A program made the translations under genes and the position numbers. From Nymphaea colorata (Eukaryota; Streptophyta; Magnoliopsida; Nymphaeales; Nymphaeaceae): 64,000 nt of DNA. The stretch covers positions 930,001 to 994,000 of the forward strand of contig NC_045148.1 of the NCBI RefSeq assembly GCF_008831285.2, given 5' to 3'. Shown in pieces: positions 1 through 19,676 of the stretch. Numbering within the stretch: the stretch's first letter is position 1; each line of letters starts with the position of its first letter. Below the pieces are notes generated by a model that had not been told where the DNA came from, made no database searches, and worked only from the letters and a program-made list of their open reading frames with translations.

Positions 1-1
1 T

Positions 2-447
<446 letters not shown>

Positions 448-1552
448 TATATATATATATATACTCACACACACACACACACAATTCTCTCTGGTCTCTC
501 TACACGTCCCAACTTTTTTACTATTTCACTTGTGTTATTTTTGGTTTTCTTTTGTTTTTTTTTTATTTTCACAACCAATTGTTGAAGCTTAAAACTAACA
601 TACTTATGTTTCTTTTGGAAGTCTCACAATTAAATATTTAAAAATAAACATTTACATGGTGTATTACTTAATGTAGCAAACATATTTTATCGGGATTGTC
701 TAGAGAGTTAGGATGATAAAAAACACAAGGTCATTTAAAAAATAAACAAAAATAAATAATATAAAGTTAAGCTACATAGATATAACATAGTGTTTTTAAT
801 AATTCATTTCTTTTTCATTCATTTCTATCCAAAACAACTTTTATATTAATCAGTTTCTTTCCCTCTCCTGTTTTTCCCCTTTCTCTTTCATTTTTTCTTT
901 CTTTTTCTTTCCACCAATTCCTTTCCCTCCATCAAAACAAAACTTTCAGGACTTCAACCACTAATCTCTAGCGGGCAATATTTTTTTTGGTTTCTCTGTT
1001 CTGAACAGCAAGATGATGCTGTTTCGTTTTCTTGTTTTGTCTCCTTTCTGTTTTGATGCTGCCCATCCCCCCAACATCCGTCTGCCCCGCGGTCTCGCAG
1101 ATCCTCGTTGGAAATAAGAAGATATAAAAAGCATGTCAGGTTTGTTCTGTTAATCATGCTTATTTATTTTGTCCAGAAAATGCATAAAGTATGTTTTTCT
1201 AAACAATAATATAAACTATGTTTTTCTAAACAATAATATAAACTTATAAAACTATTCTTTTAATAAATAAAATAAATTGTCTTTTAAAGTTTCTTTACCT
1301 TGTGTAGCCCTTCCATATAAATGGACCGTTTTCTAATATAAAGGACAAAAAATAAGTATACCATATTATCTGGATGCATAAATATATGAAATTTCTCTCA
1401 CATTCTTTTATCAATTTATAAATTATAAGTTTACTAGTATTAAGCTCTAAAAAACTTGATTTGATTATTTTATATTAATAGTAACTTCATTTATTCTGAC
1501 TCGCATACTACCGTTAGTTTTGTTAAAATAAGAGGAGAGAATTGATTGCATA
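448..1552. other. AT-rich spacer, no gene seen
   Basis: AT-rich sequence with poly-T and poly-A tracts. A short tandem duplication (period 27, two copies of 'atgtttttctaaacaataat') lies at 1191-1244. The 67-codon minus-strand frame at 954-1157 has no recognisable domain. I see no exon structure. Confidence 0.5.
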
Positions 1553-2364
1553 TTAGGAAGAGAAACACTGTTTGCAGTGGAATGGTGGTGAGCTATATGA
1601 ATCAACCTCGATCGACCCGCTATTGTCAAGCATTTTCCCTCTCCATCCGAGCAATCTACTATTGATTTTGTCCACCATTGGTTGCCAATCTGACCATGTG
1701 AGCTTTTTTACTATCAATGGGAGGCCCAAGTACGTTGCCGGCAGTGATTGCTCAAGACAGTTGAAGATGGTTGATGCCGCACATTGCAAGTGTAAGTCTG
1801 CATTAAAGAGGACTAAATTGCACTAGCTTTCATTAATAGTGAGCCTCGATAGTATGGAAAGTGCCTTCAGAATCAACAAGTGATCATGGCCCATTTGGTG
1901 GATGGTAGCATGTTAAGAAATAATATATGCTGCACATTATGGTAAACCACACGCGGAACCAATACAAGGAACGTGAAGAGGACCGGACTCTGAGGCTCTG
2001 TGAAACAGCACCGTAAATGCTTTTGAGACAAAAGTGGAAAAGCGGTGGGGAGAGAGAGAGCAGCTTGCCTCAAGCCACGGTCCATCCACGCGTAAAGAAT
2101 CACCTTGATGACCATTACGAGGAAAAACAACCCTTGCTTGACAGACCAAATCCTCAATCCAATGGATCTAACAAGGCGGAAAGCGATGAGAGATACCACC
2201 TCAAATAAGAAGGGTGACGGAACGGAGTTAAACTTCTTATTGAGATCTTGCTTGATCATAAAATAAGGACAACTATTATTAGAAAGTGTGTGGACCGTTT
2301 CAGAGGGAATCATATAATCATCCTCCGAATAGGGTGATCTCTTATTACTACTAAATAAAAGCAT
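1553..2364 (-). mobile_element. Degenerate LINE reverse transcriptase fragment
   Basis: Read on the minus strand, conserved blocks of a plant LINE reverse transcriptase appear in the expected order but in different frames. KQDLNKKFNSV (near 2240) matches the K-x-D-x-x-K-A-F-D-x-V block. RGLRQ follows, and VPRVVYHNVQHILF (near 1930) corresponds to the catalytic YADD block with the DD pair lost. Then comes PATYLGLPLIVKKLTW with DWQPMVDKINSRLLGWRGK (1620-1740), the conserved post-catalytic stretch. Frameshifts, stops and the missing aspartates make it inactive. It ends about 150 bases past the stop codon of the V-ATPase gene, on the same strand, so it may lie in or beside that gene's 3' UTR. Confidence 0.8.
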
Positions 2365-2514
2365 AGTAGTGGCAGGACTAAGGAGCTGAGAATACTAATT
2401 TCACAGGGTTTCGAACAAAACTTGAAAAGGAAAAAAAAATCAGGATTTAAAGATACAAACTCATCAAAAGATCCAACTCTCTCAAGTGACATGCACGCCA
2501 GCGGAAAACAAAAA

Positions 2515-11542
<9,028 letters not shown>

Positions 11543-11730
11543 CTTCTCTCACCAACCAAAATGAACGGATCGACGGTCCGAAAGAAGAAGATGATGATTC
11601 CAGTACCAGAACCGAGAGGAGGAAGGCCAATCCTTCCTCAATAGATTAAAACCCTAGGGTTCCAAGATCGTGATCGGTGAGACGAAAATGCAAAATAACG
11701 GAGAAAAAAATCAATCCAGAATATTTATAG
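11543..11730 (-). promoter_or_regulatory. VHA-A core promoter and 5' leader
   Basis: On the minus strand a TATA box (TATAAATA) lies at 11729-11722, about 180 bases upstream of the ATG at 11542-11540. That predicts a transcription start near 11690 and a leader of roughly 150 bases. The leader contains an AACCCTAGGGTT stretch at about 11650-11661, a telo-box type motif common near the start of housekeeping plant genes. The start codon was chosen because the protein N-terminus MPSAYGDRLTTFE matches the family. Confidence 0.6.
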
Positions 11731-13089
11731 CAGAGATGGAGAAGACCCACAGAGAGAGGGGGAGAGATCTGACAGACACCGTTCTCTCTGGCCGAAGTGA
11801 GCGGTGGGGAGCCGATGAAAAAATTTTAAGAAAAAAAAAGGGAAACATTATGCAAAGCATAAATTCCTAGTGACCGCGATGATGTTCCAAATGTCCAGTG
11901 CGTACAGAATTCTTCCACGTAAGAGATGATGTTCATAGGAAAGAGAGATATTATTTTTCTAAAACATTTTTACGACTTAAGAAATAATCGAAATTCCTAC
12001 CCATGTCACGAGATTACGTGCAGAAACCAACTTGATGCGACAAATATTTTAATATTTTCCAACAATAACAAAATAGTTTATTAAAAAAATTTGCATAAAA
12101 GGCAATTGAAAGTATTTAAAAATTATATTAAAATAATAGTTGCACAAGGGGTGGAAAAGAAAAACAAAATCACACAGTGGCAAAATATTTAAATTCAAAA
12201 CGTAAATGAAGAAAAACCATATTCGAATATGGTTATTTAATTCAAAACAATGTTCAATTAGAGATATCGTTTACCATATATGACATTTCAGATGTTCATA
12301 TATTTAGATTCAAAAGGTATTCGAATATGATTACTTAAGAGAACGAATGATTTTGATCCGAATCACCTTTTGGTGCACACCCAGTTCCAAATTTTAAATG
12401 GATAAACGAATTTCTATCATATTATGACATGTTAGCAACCGAGTTTCAAAATTTATGGATATTGAAGGTAAGATATTTATTTTAACTTAAAATCTAAGCG
12501 GTTATTTATTCAACATCAAATTAAAATATGAATCCAAATTAAATGTCATTTTAATTTGGCAAAAAATTAAATTATAATAAACGCGCATTTTATATGGCAA
12601 AAAAAATTCCAATACCACTTTTGCGCTCATAGACGGAGCCGTGGAGGGTCTGCGAAGTGCATTTTAATCGTTTTCAATTAACGGCCGCATTTAACGCTAC
12701 AATCTGTAATTCAAAAAAAAATTAAAAATGATTTTTTTTTTGCAGAAGCGGCTTGTTTTAAAGATCACCCCAAGAGTCACGAGCTCACTTTTTTTGAGAA
12801 AAAGTCCAAAAAAAAAAAAAAAAAAAGTAACAGGGCAAGAGAAGGGTGAGCGAGTGCTGCCCACCGGATCGGTGCTCCCCCCCATCACTTTCGATGGTCG
12901 CTGAGTCACGGGCCAAGCCGCGCCGCGCCGCGCCCACCCTTCCCTTTCTTTCCTCGCCGCCAAATGACCCTTCGTTAAGAAAGAAAGGGTTCAGATGGTT
13001 GGTTGGGTTAAGGGAGATAGAGCTACGGGTGGTGCGTCAAAAACATCTGAACATTTCATAATTTTTTTCCATGCACAACTATAATAAAC
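11731..13089. other. Upstream flank of VHA-A, no gene seen
   Basis: Mostly AT-rich sequence with a poly-A run at 12808-12827. A GC-richer patch at 12840-12960 ('gccgcgccgcgccgcgccca') holds short overlapping frames on both strands but no recognisable domain. Confidence 0.4.
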
Positions 13090-13440
13090 TTGCATCAACA
13101 TGGTCTTTAGGGGGTCTTCAGGGGCGCTTTCTCTTAATCAGAGTAGCTCGTTTTGTGTAGAGGGATGCTTTCTCTTAATCAGAATCAGTAGCTCGTTTTG
13201 TGTAGAGGGATGTTCATTTTGTCATTCAGCTATGACGTCGTTCTTCGTCTGTGACTAAGTCATTGTGCCGCCCCATCTCCCCACTCTCTATCCACCCTTT
13301 TTATTTTGCTTTTCTTACATTGTATTATATATTTTGTCATTTTGGTTATGTTTTGCGATTGTTATTATATTAGGGGACTTCTTGTTTTTAAATTTTGATT
13401 TTCATTTTTTTTTTCTCTTTCTCTCTCTTTATATATATAT
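13090..13440 (+). mobile_element. LINE 3' end, second copy
   Basis: Similar over most of its length to the segment at 20-300: 'gggtcttcaggggc', 'gatgttcattttg', 'ttaggggacttcttgt'. Here the ORF2 tail carries an internal tandem duplication: 'gctttctcttaatcag' plus 'agctcgttttgtgtagaggg' occurs twice, at 13120-13158 and 13168-13210. It ends in a CT/TA microsatellite, as the first copy does. Confidence 0.65.
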
Positions 13441-13686
13441 TGGGATCATTTATTGCTTGGCAAACTCGAAACATTTCAGAGCAATGAGCGGATTCTTAAT
13501 GGGCGTGAGGCCAAAGCAGAAGGGCCTTGTCCACATAACATTAATAACGAGACAATCCTCCAATAAATAAACTTAAACTTGCTGCTGCCAACTGCACTGC
13601 AGCCTATCTTATTATTGATCAAGGCTCTCTTCTCTCATGCTGAATAAAATAAACAGTCTCCTACTCTCCCAAATAAGCTGACTTAC

Positions 13687-13813
13687 TTAATCCAGGTCAA
13701 GGGCAAAGTGGGCCAAGTTGCAGTCAGCCCTAGTGCATGTGAAGCTGTCGGCCGCATCATCGTAGGTCTGAAGCTCGCTATATGCACCACTGTCCTGCTT
13801 AATGTTTGGTACA
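13687..13813 (-). pseudogene. Isolated terminal exon, family not recognised
   Basis: On the minus strand an acceptor-like AG is followed by an open frame reading VPNIKQDSGAYSELQTYDDA then ADSFTCTRADCNLAHFALD, ending LD and a TAA at 13689-13687. No upstream exon could be found. A diverged copy of the last part plus its 3' flank ('ccttgtccacataacatt') lies at 18087-18160. That suggests duplicated or retroposed gene 3' ends rather than a working gene. I do not recognise the protein family. Confidence 0.35.
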
Positions 13814-14003
13814 CTGAGGTGAAAATGACCAGAATGTCCCTCATCAACTAAAAGAATGACTACCTTTATTTACAAGGGGACAAGGACAAAAAAAAAAAAT
13901 GAAAAGGTAAAATCTGTAAAAATGCTCATTTTTTCCCTTCCAAAAATGGCTAGAATGCTCCAAAATCTTTAGAGTTGAAGCAGGTTCATAAAACACTAGA
14001 ATT

Positions 14004-14190
14004 ACATATTTATCTTTAGGACAGATTCATAAAACGCTCTCAAAGTATTTTAGATTCATAAAACGCTTTCAAAGTATTTTATATGCTAACTCGTTAAAGA
14101 GCTGCAAGCTACATATTTGTCTTTAGGGCAGATTCATAAAACGCTCTCAAAGTATTTTATATGCTAACTCGTTAGAGAGCTGCAAGCTGC
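14004..14190. repeat. Tandem duplication, period about 107 bp
   Basis: Two copies begin 'acatatttatctttagg' (14004) and 'acatatttgtctttagg' (14111), and both run to 'agagctgcaagct'. The first copy has an extra internal duplication of 'attcataaaacgctctcaaa'. Non-coding. Confidence 0.8.
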
Positions 14191-15396
14191 AGGGGATGCC
14201 ATTAAGGCACAGCTCGTACTATCCATAGCTGGTGCCACTGCATGGTTGGATGGAGACAGGCAAGTTCAAGTCCTTGTCTATGGTTACATTATATAAGTCT
14301 TGAAAACCACTTTTGCTTATATTTATATAGGTGGTGTGGACTAATGAGCCATTTGACAACAATAACAAAATGTTACTGTTTTGTTTTATATATCTGTATC
14401 AAAGATTGTGACATAGATTCATGGAATGTTGTAATATAGTGTTTCACAAATCCTGAGGCGACTTTTGGGGGACGCGACATGTCGCGCAATATGCTAAATA
14501 TATACGTAAATCTTCTCATTATCAGGTTTAAATCCATGATACCTAGCTATTTAATCATTAATATTTGGGGTAAATGTTGGGATCTTACTGTAGGAGCATG
14601 AGGGTTAGTCTGGAAGCTAGCTTGAACTTGAACCCAGTTGAGGACAAAGGGCGTGGACCCATGTCCAGCTAGTGTGCCAGGCCATGTATCAGATTCGAAT
14701 GTCAAATCTGCCTCAGCATCCAAATAATACATCTGGATTTCAGGAGGCAAGGGCTTGTCGCCAATATGAAAGGGCTTCAACTTCCCTTTTTTTCCGAATT
14801 GGATTAGAATCAAATGTAGTTAATCTTTTTTTCCTAATGTTCACGTATTCGGATTTGGATTTGTGGATTCACATGTGAAATGAAATAAGTCATATCTGAA
14901 TCTAAAATCTGATTTCACGATTCCAATATGATCTTAATCCAATTTTTAAATTTAGATCCAGCCCAAATTTTAAACTCAGTCAGATTGACTTTAAACATGT
15001 AAAGGCATTGAATGTAAGATATCTGTTTAAAATTAATCTGATTTGAATCCGAATTGGAATGAGATCATATATTTATGTATATGTGAATCCAAACGGATGT
15101 CATTTTCTAAATCCAAATCCAATCCAATTTGTTAATCAGACATTAAAATTTTTCTATGTCCAATTTTTTCAAAACAGTTCAGTTAGATATTGGATCCTCA
15201 TTGAATATATTGACATCTCTAAAATGACAAAGTTTAGCTCACCACTAATCCGAGATGGATGGCTTTCAAGCATGGTCTTTGCATAATCATCATTTCTATA
15301 TGGCTCTTCACCCAGGTTACCACTTTTTTAATTTAATTTCCAATTAATTGCCTTTTAGCTCTCTCTCTCTCTCTCACTCACACACACACACCAAAT

Positions 15397-16072
15397 GATG
15401 GGTAGCGTAACTTGTCGAGTTACGTGGCAAGTTATAACCACATCCTCAATTTGATTCCTGAAAGGTGTTATCTTGATGGTATTGAGAAGTAATGTTGATA
15501 TTGAGATTACAGGTGCCAATATGAGACCAAGTGATGGGTAGCGTAACTTGTCGAGTTACGTGGCAAGTTATAGCCACGTCCTCAGTTTGATTCATGAACG
15601 GTGCTATCTTGATGGTATTGAGAAGTAATGTTGATATTGAGATTACAGGTGCCAATATGAGACCAAGTGATGGGTAGCGTAACTTGTCGAGTTACGTGGC
15701 AAGTTATAGCCACGTCCTCAGTTTGATTCATGAACGGTGCTATCTTGATGGTATTGAGAAGTAATGTTGATATTGAGATTACAGGTGCCAATATGAGACC
15801 AAGTGATGGGTAGCGTAACTTGTCGAGTTACGTGGCAAGTTATAGCCACGTCCTCAGTTTGATTCATGAACGGTGCTATCTTGATGGTATTGAGAAGTAA
15901 TGTTGATATTGAGATTACATGTGCTGAGACCAAGTGATGGGTAGCGTAACTTGTCGAATTACTTGGCAAGTTATAGCCACGTCCTCAGTTCGATTCCTGA
16001 AAGGTGCTATTTTGATGGTATTGAGAAGTAATGTTGATATTTAGATTACATGTGCCAATATGAGACCAAGTG
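15397..16072. repeat. Five-copy 136-bp tandem repeat
   Basis: Units start at 15397, 15533, 15669, 15805 and 15936, each with 'gatgggtagcgtaacttgtc'. Units 2 to 4 are nearly identical while units 1 and 5 are diverged, the pattern left by unequal exchange. Each inner unit carries two adjacent perfect hairpins: GTAACT-tgtcg-AGTTAC, then CGTGGC-aagttata-GCCACG. A CT/CA microsatellite precedes the array. Minus-strand frames of 69-83 codons across the array are artefacts, since 136 is not a multiple of three. Confidence 0.95.
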
Positions 16073-18086
16073 AACGGATTCTTGTCCTTCCCCCCTCTTG
16101 GCCTCTTTTTCTCTCTCCGCAAATGATTTGATTTGATTTGAAGTATGTCAAGTTTGCTTCCACATTATTCGGCTTGACCGAGTTTGTGCACAGAAATCCA
16201 AAATCGAACGCACAATTATGCAAATTTTCTATGCATATCTCACGTTAACAAACAACATAAAAAAGTGCCAACTTATTTTTATTTAGAAATATATTATTTT
16301 TCACATTCTGTTACAGTTAATTACATTTATATACTAAATTATATATTTATATATATCAAAGGCACAGGTTAGCAGTTGCCTTCACAATCCAACAAAATCA
16401 ATTTGTTTGCGCACTGATTAGCCCTAACATTTGCTTATTTACATATTACTGTCCTTGATCAATCACTTAATTATATATAGTGATCATATTAAGATTATGT
16501 ATTTGTTTGAGAGATCTAAAATTTTTGAATTAGTGTCCTTCAGCTCTTAGATATGAATCCAACTATCATTGGGCATCTTTGAATGATCATTAGTATTAAA
16601 TTTTAAACTTTTATGGGGTAAAACATGTAAATAAAAAAAAGACTGTTGTAAGGCGTCAATATGAAAATAAGTACATTTTTAATTCCATGTGGTCAATTGC
16701 CCACACGTTGCGTACACCTACCTCCACCCCTGCCAGGAGGACCGGCATCATGCAAGGGGTTCAAAGTTCAAACCCTCGATCATTAATCAATCCACCAGTC
16801 GCTCTTTCAATGGTTTAGCCAACAGAGAGAATCCAAATCCAAGAAGCTGGTTCTTAGTAATCCCTTTTGATCAGTCTATGCCATTCGTTCTTGTCTATTT
16901 GGTTCAACACTTGCGTGAGATTACTTAGGGATGCAAGATCGATGTAGAAGTTAGATTTATTGTATATCATGTTAGAATCAGATCCAGATCCAGTAGGGCT
17001 GAATTTCTCATACTAGGATTGAAAATTGGTCGATTTGCAAAACCACAGATATTGGATGCATGGAAGTTTTATCTTCATAAAGAAAATGTGTCATGGAAAT
17101 GCTCTTGTATCCAAATGTGGATTCAGATCGCCTCTCTTTGGCTTTCAACGGATTCAAAATGGTTGTGAAAGGAACAATTTCTTGGATTTGATCATCAGAT
17201 GTGGCAGCATCAAGTAATACAGATTAACTATTAGTATATAATATATGTGGCAGCATCAAGTAATACACATTAACTATTAGTATATAATATATATCAACCT
17301 TTCCCGGTGCCCGCGTGCTTCAAGTTGAAATAAACTGTTCACCGGCGCAGGTGATCAAGGGCTTACACAAGTTCCGTTCGGATTGCATGTACAAGGAACA
17401 TGTTATCGTGAACAGGTCCATTTACAAGCAACGAAATTCCCTGTGTGTTCAAATTGTTTTATTTAAATGTATGCCTTTAGACGTGAATTTGTTGATCTTT
17501 AATAGGAAATAAGTGTTAAATAGCTTAAACATAATTCTATCAATATGCATATGGCCCTTCTAAAGATGAATTTTGATTCATGATTTAAGGGAGGAGACCA
17601 TGTTTTGTATCAAACAAGATGAATATGGAGGGTTGATTTCTATGAACCAGCCTCCATATTGATGTTCTCTAATAGAGATTTCGAACAAATCTTGAGCATT
17701 ACTTAACACAAACAACTACGAGAAAAAAGTTTTATTGAGGATTAAGGGGTATTTAGTGATCCTTGTAGTAGGGCTATCTGATTATGTAAACAAGATTATA
17801 ATACACTACTTAAGCACATCCTGCAGATGAATTAAGATAACCTTAACAAAAGAAACTTTATTTCTGTTCAACCATTTTCTTATATAGATCTGATTTTAAA
17901 AGATGTAACACCAAAGCACAAGGCCCTTGTCCACATAACATTGATCATGAGATAATCTTAGTTTAATATAATTAAGCTTATTATCTGTTTCTGCTGACAA
18001 CAACGTTCTCTCTCATGGCCATTCTGATACAAGTTCCCTAACTATATACGTAATTGAACTCTCTCATTTGAGGGATTCGATCGCGC
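16073..18086. other. AT-rich spacer, no gene seen
   Basis: No exon structure or recognisable protein. The only clear structure is the tandem duplication at 17199-17292, listed separately. Sequence around 17905-17960 ('ccttgtccacataacattga') matches 13527-13550 and belongs to the duplicated terminal-exon segment. Confidence 0.45.
17199..17292. repeat. Tandem duplication, period 46 bp
   Basis: Two near-identical copies of 'atgtggcagcatcaagtaat' followed by 'taactattagtatataatat'. Non-coding. Confidence 0.85.
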
Positions 18087-18160
18087 TCAAGGGCGAAAGA
18101 CGAAGTAATTATAGTCCGCTTCAGTGCATGTGAAGGTGCTAGTTGCATGGAACACTAGTG
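18087..18160 (-). pseudogene. Second copy of the unrecognised terminal exon
   Basis: The minus-strand frame reads TFTCTEADYNYFVFRP then TGA at 18089-18087. It aligns with FTCTRADCNLAHFALDLD at 13687-13743, sharing FTCT-x-AD-x-N. The flank 'ccttgtccacataacattga' also recurs, so the duplicated unit includes non-coding sequence beyond the stop. Stops appear directly upstream, so this copy is broken. Confidence 0.3.
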
Positions 18161-18546
18161 CTCAACTTGGCTTCTCTCTGTGCTTTACTTGATTACTTCA
18201 AGAGTTGTCTCGTCATGCCAAGTTCCAAGATCTAATTGTGAATCATTACTAGAAATCTTGCAGTGAATGGCTTTATGATGTGATGAATCTAAGGGATCAA
18301 CAAATTCACCATTATTCTTCTACTGCAAAGTTGCAATTCCATTTTCATCGAGTCTTTAATGCGAACTCATCATGTTGGCTTTCCAATGCTCATCTCCACT
18401 TTTCTTCCGCCTTTGTACAACTCCCACATGCTTGAGTTGGAGGTGACCTGATTTATTTTTTGGGTACTTCTATTTCCCACATGTTATGTATACGGTCAAG
18501 GTTCATACAGCACTCATCTACAGAACTAGCTGGGCCTCAAGCAAGG

Positions 18547-18866
18547 GTTGACAATCTTCGACAATCTTTGACATGTGACTAAATTTTTAGGGTGTTACAA
18601 TCCACCTCCCTTAAGGCACACGCGTCCGCACGTGGAACCCTAGATCCGAGTGTTGAAACCGGCTCTGATACCACTATAACAACCCAACCCACTCCCAGAC
18701 TCGCGCCCCTGGTTCGACGGATCCCAACCCGCTCCCTAGCAGTTTCGACTTCAGTCCTTGAAAAGGCTAGGAATAAGGACAATCATCTCATTAATGACCT
18801 CCCTTTATAAGCCCTTGAAGATCCCTTACAATCTTCGATATAAGACTAAATTTCTAGGCTATTACA
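18547..18866 (-). mobile_element. TRIM (miniature LTR retrotransposon), 3' LTR partial
   Basis: On the minus strand a terminal repeat starts TGTAATAGCCTAGAAATTTA at 18866 and ends near 18676. It is followed by TGGTATCAGAGCC (18673-18661), a primer-binding site complementary to the 3' end of initiator methionine tRNA. About 60 bases later comes the purine tract 'aagggaggtgga'. The second repeat starts TGTAACACCCTAAAAATTTA at 18599. The two repeats match for about 50 bases and then diverge, so the 3' LTR looks truncated. There is no coding capacity, as expected for a TRIM. Confidence 0.75.
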
Positions 18867-19676
18867 ATAACGCTTTTCCTGGTAATTATACTTTACGTAT
18901 ATCTACACAATTTACATGATTACTTTCAATTATTTGATGCAAATCACACTTCTTCTCCCTTTAAATCATAAAAAATTGCATGATTTTTTTCTCCCATCCA
19001 CAAAAAAACTGAATCTTTGTCTAAAGACATGCATTGAGAAACGGCAGATGTATAGAGCCTTTCAACGAGATAGTGTTTTTTCAAATCTCTGAAAATGGAA
19101 TTTGTTCCAAATGTATATGCCATGGTTGGTTACTTCGGCAAGGTGCAATAACTACATACAGATAAAACAAAAATGGGATAAAGATCAGCTCTCAGAATCG
19201 TTTTGACAGATAAAGGCACTTGACAATTAAGGCCAGCTTCTTAGCTTCCCCGGCACCCCACAATCGAGCTAGCTTCTCCACCTTGATTATCATCCACAGG
19301 TATCAGAAACTGAACCAATTTTTTCTTGCTGTCCTTCCTAATAGATGGCAAGACATGACTGAGCAACTCCATTCGGAACTGTTGTGCTAATTTCAAACCA
19401 AGTTAGAAAGTGGTATTTACTAGATGTTCTGCTTTACAGGAAAGGCTACCTAGGTCGTCATAACGGTAGATCAACAGAGACAGACATATAGCAAGAAAAG
19501 GTTACAGCTAGCCTTGAGGATGCAAGCCTGAACAACTAGCCAATCTAGTAGCTCTTAGTTATGAAGTTCTGAGCCAGAAAATAAATTTGTCCGGCCGGAA
19601 ATTCTTTTCCGGCTAGCTATGTGGTCTATGAGAATTCTCAGACCAGGGCAGCCGGGTCTGGCCATTGCCATGTGGC

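Noticed and set aside
13687-13745. Resemblance of ADCNLAHF to the DCNLVLY motif of mannose-binding lectins
   Set aside because: Only four or five residues agree and the rest of the lectin repeat is absent.
15446-15969. Three overlapping minus-strand frames of 69-83 codons with near-identical protein
   Set aside because: They are read-through of the 136-bp tandem array in successive frames; there is no domain and no start context.
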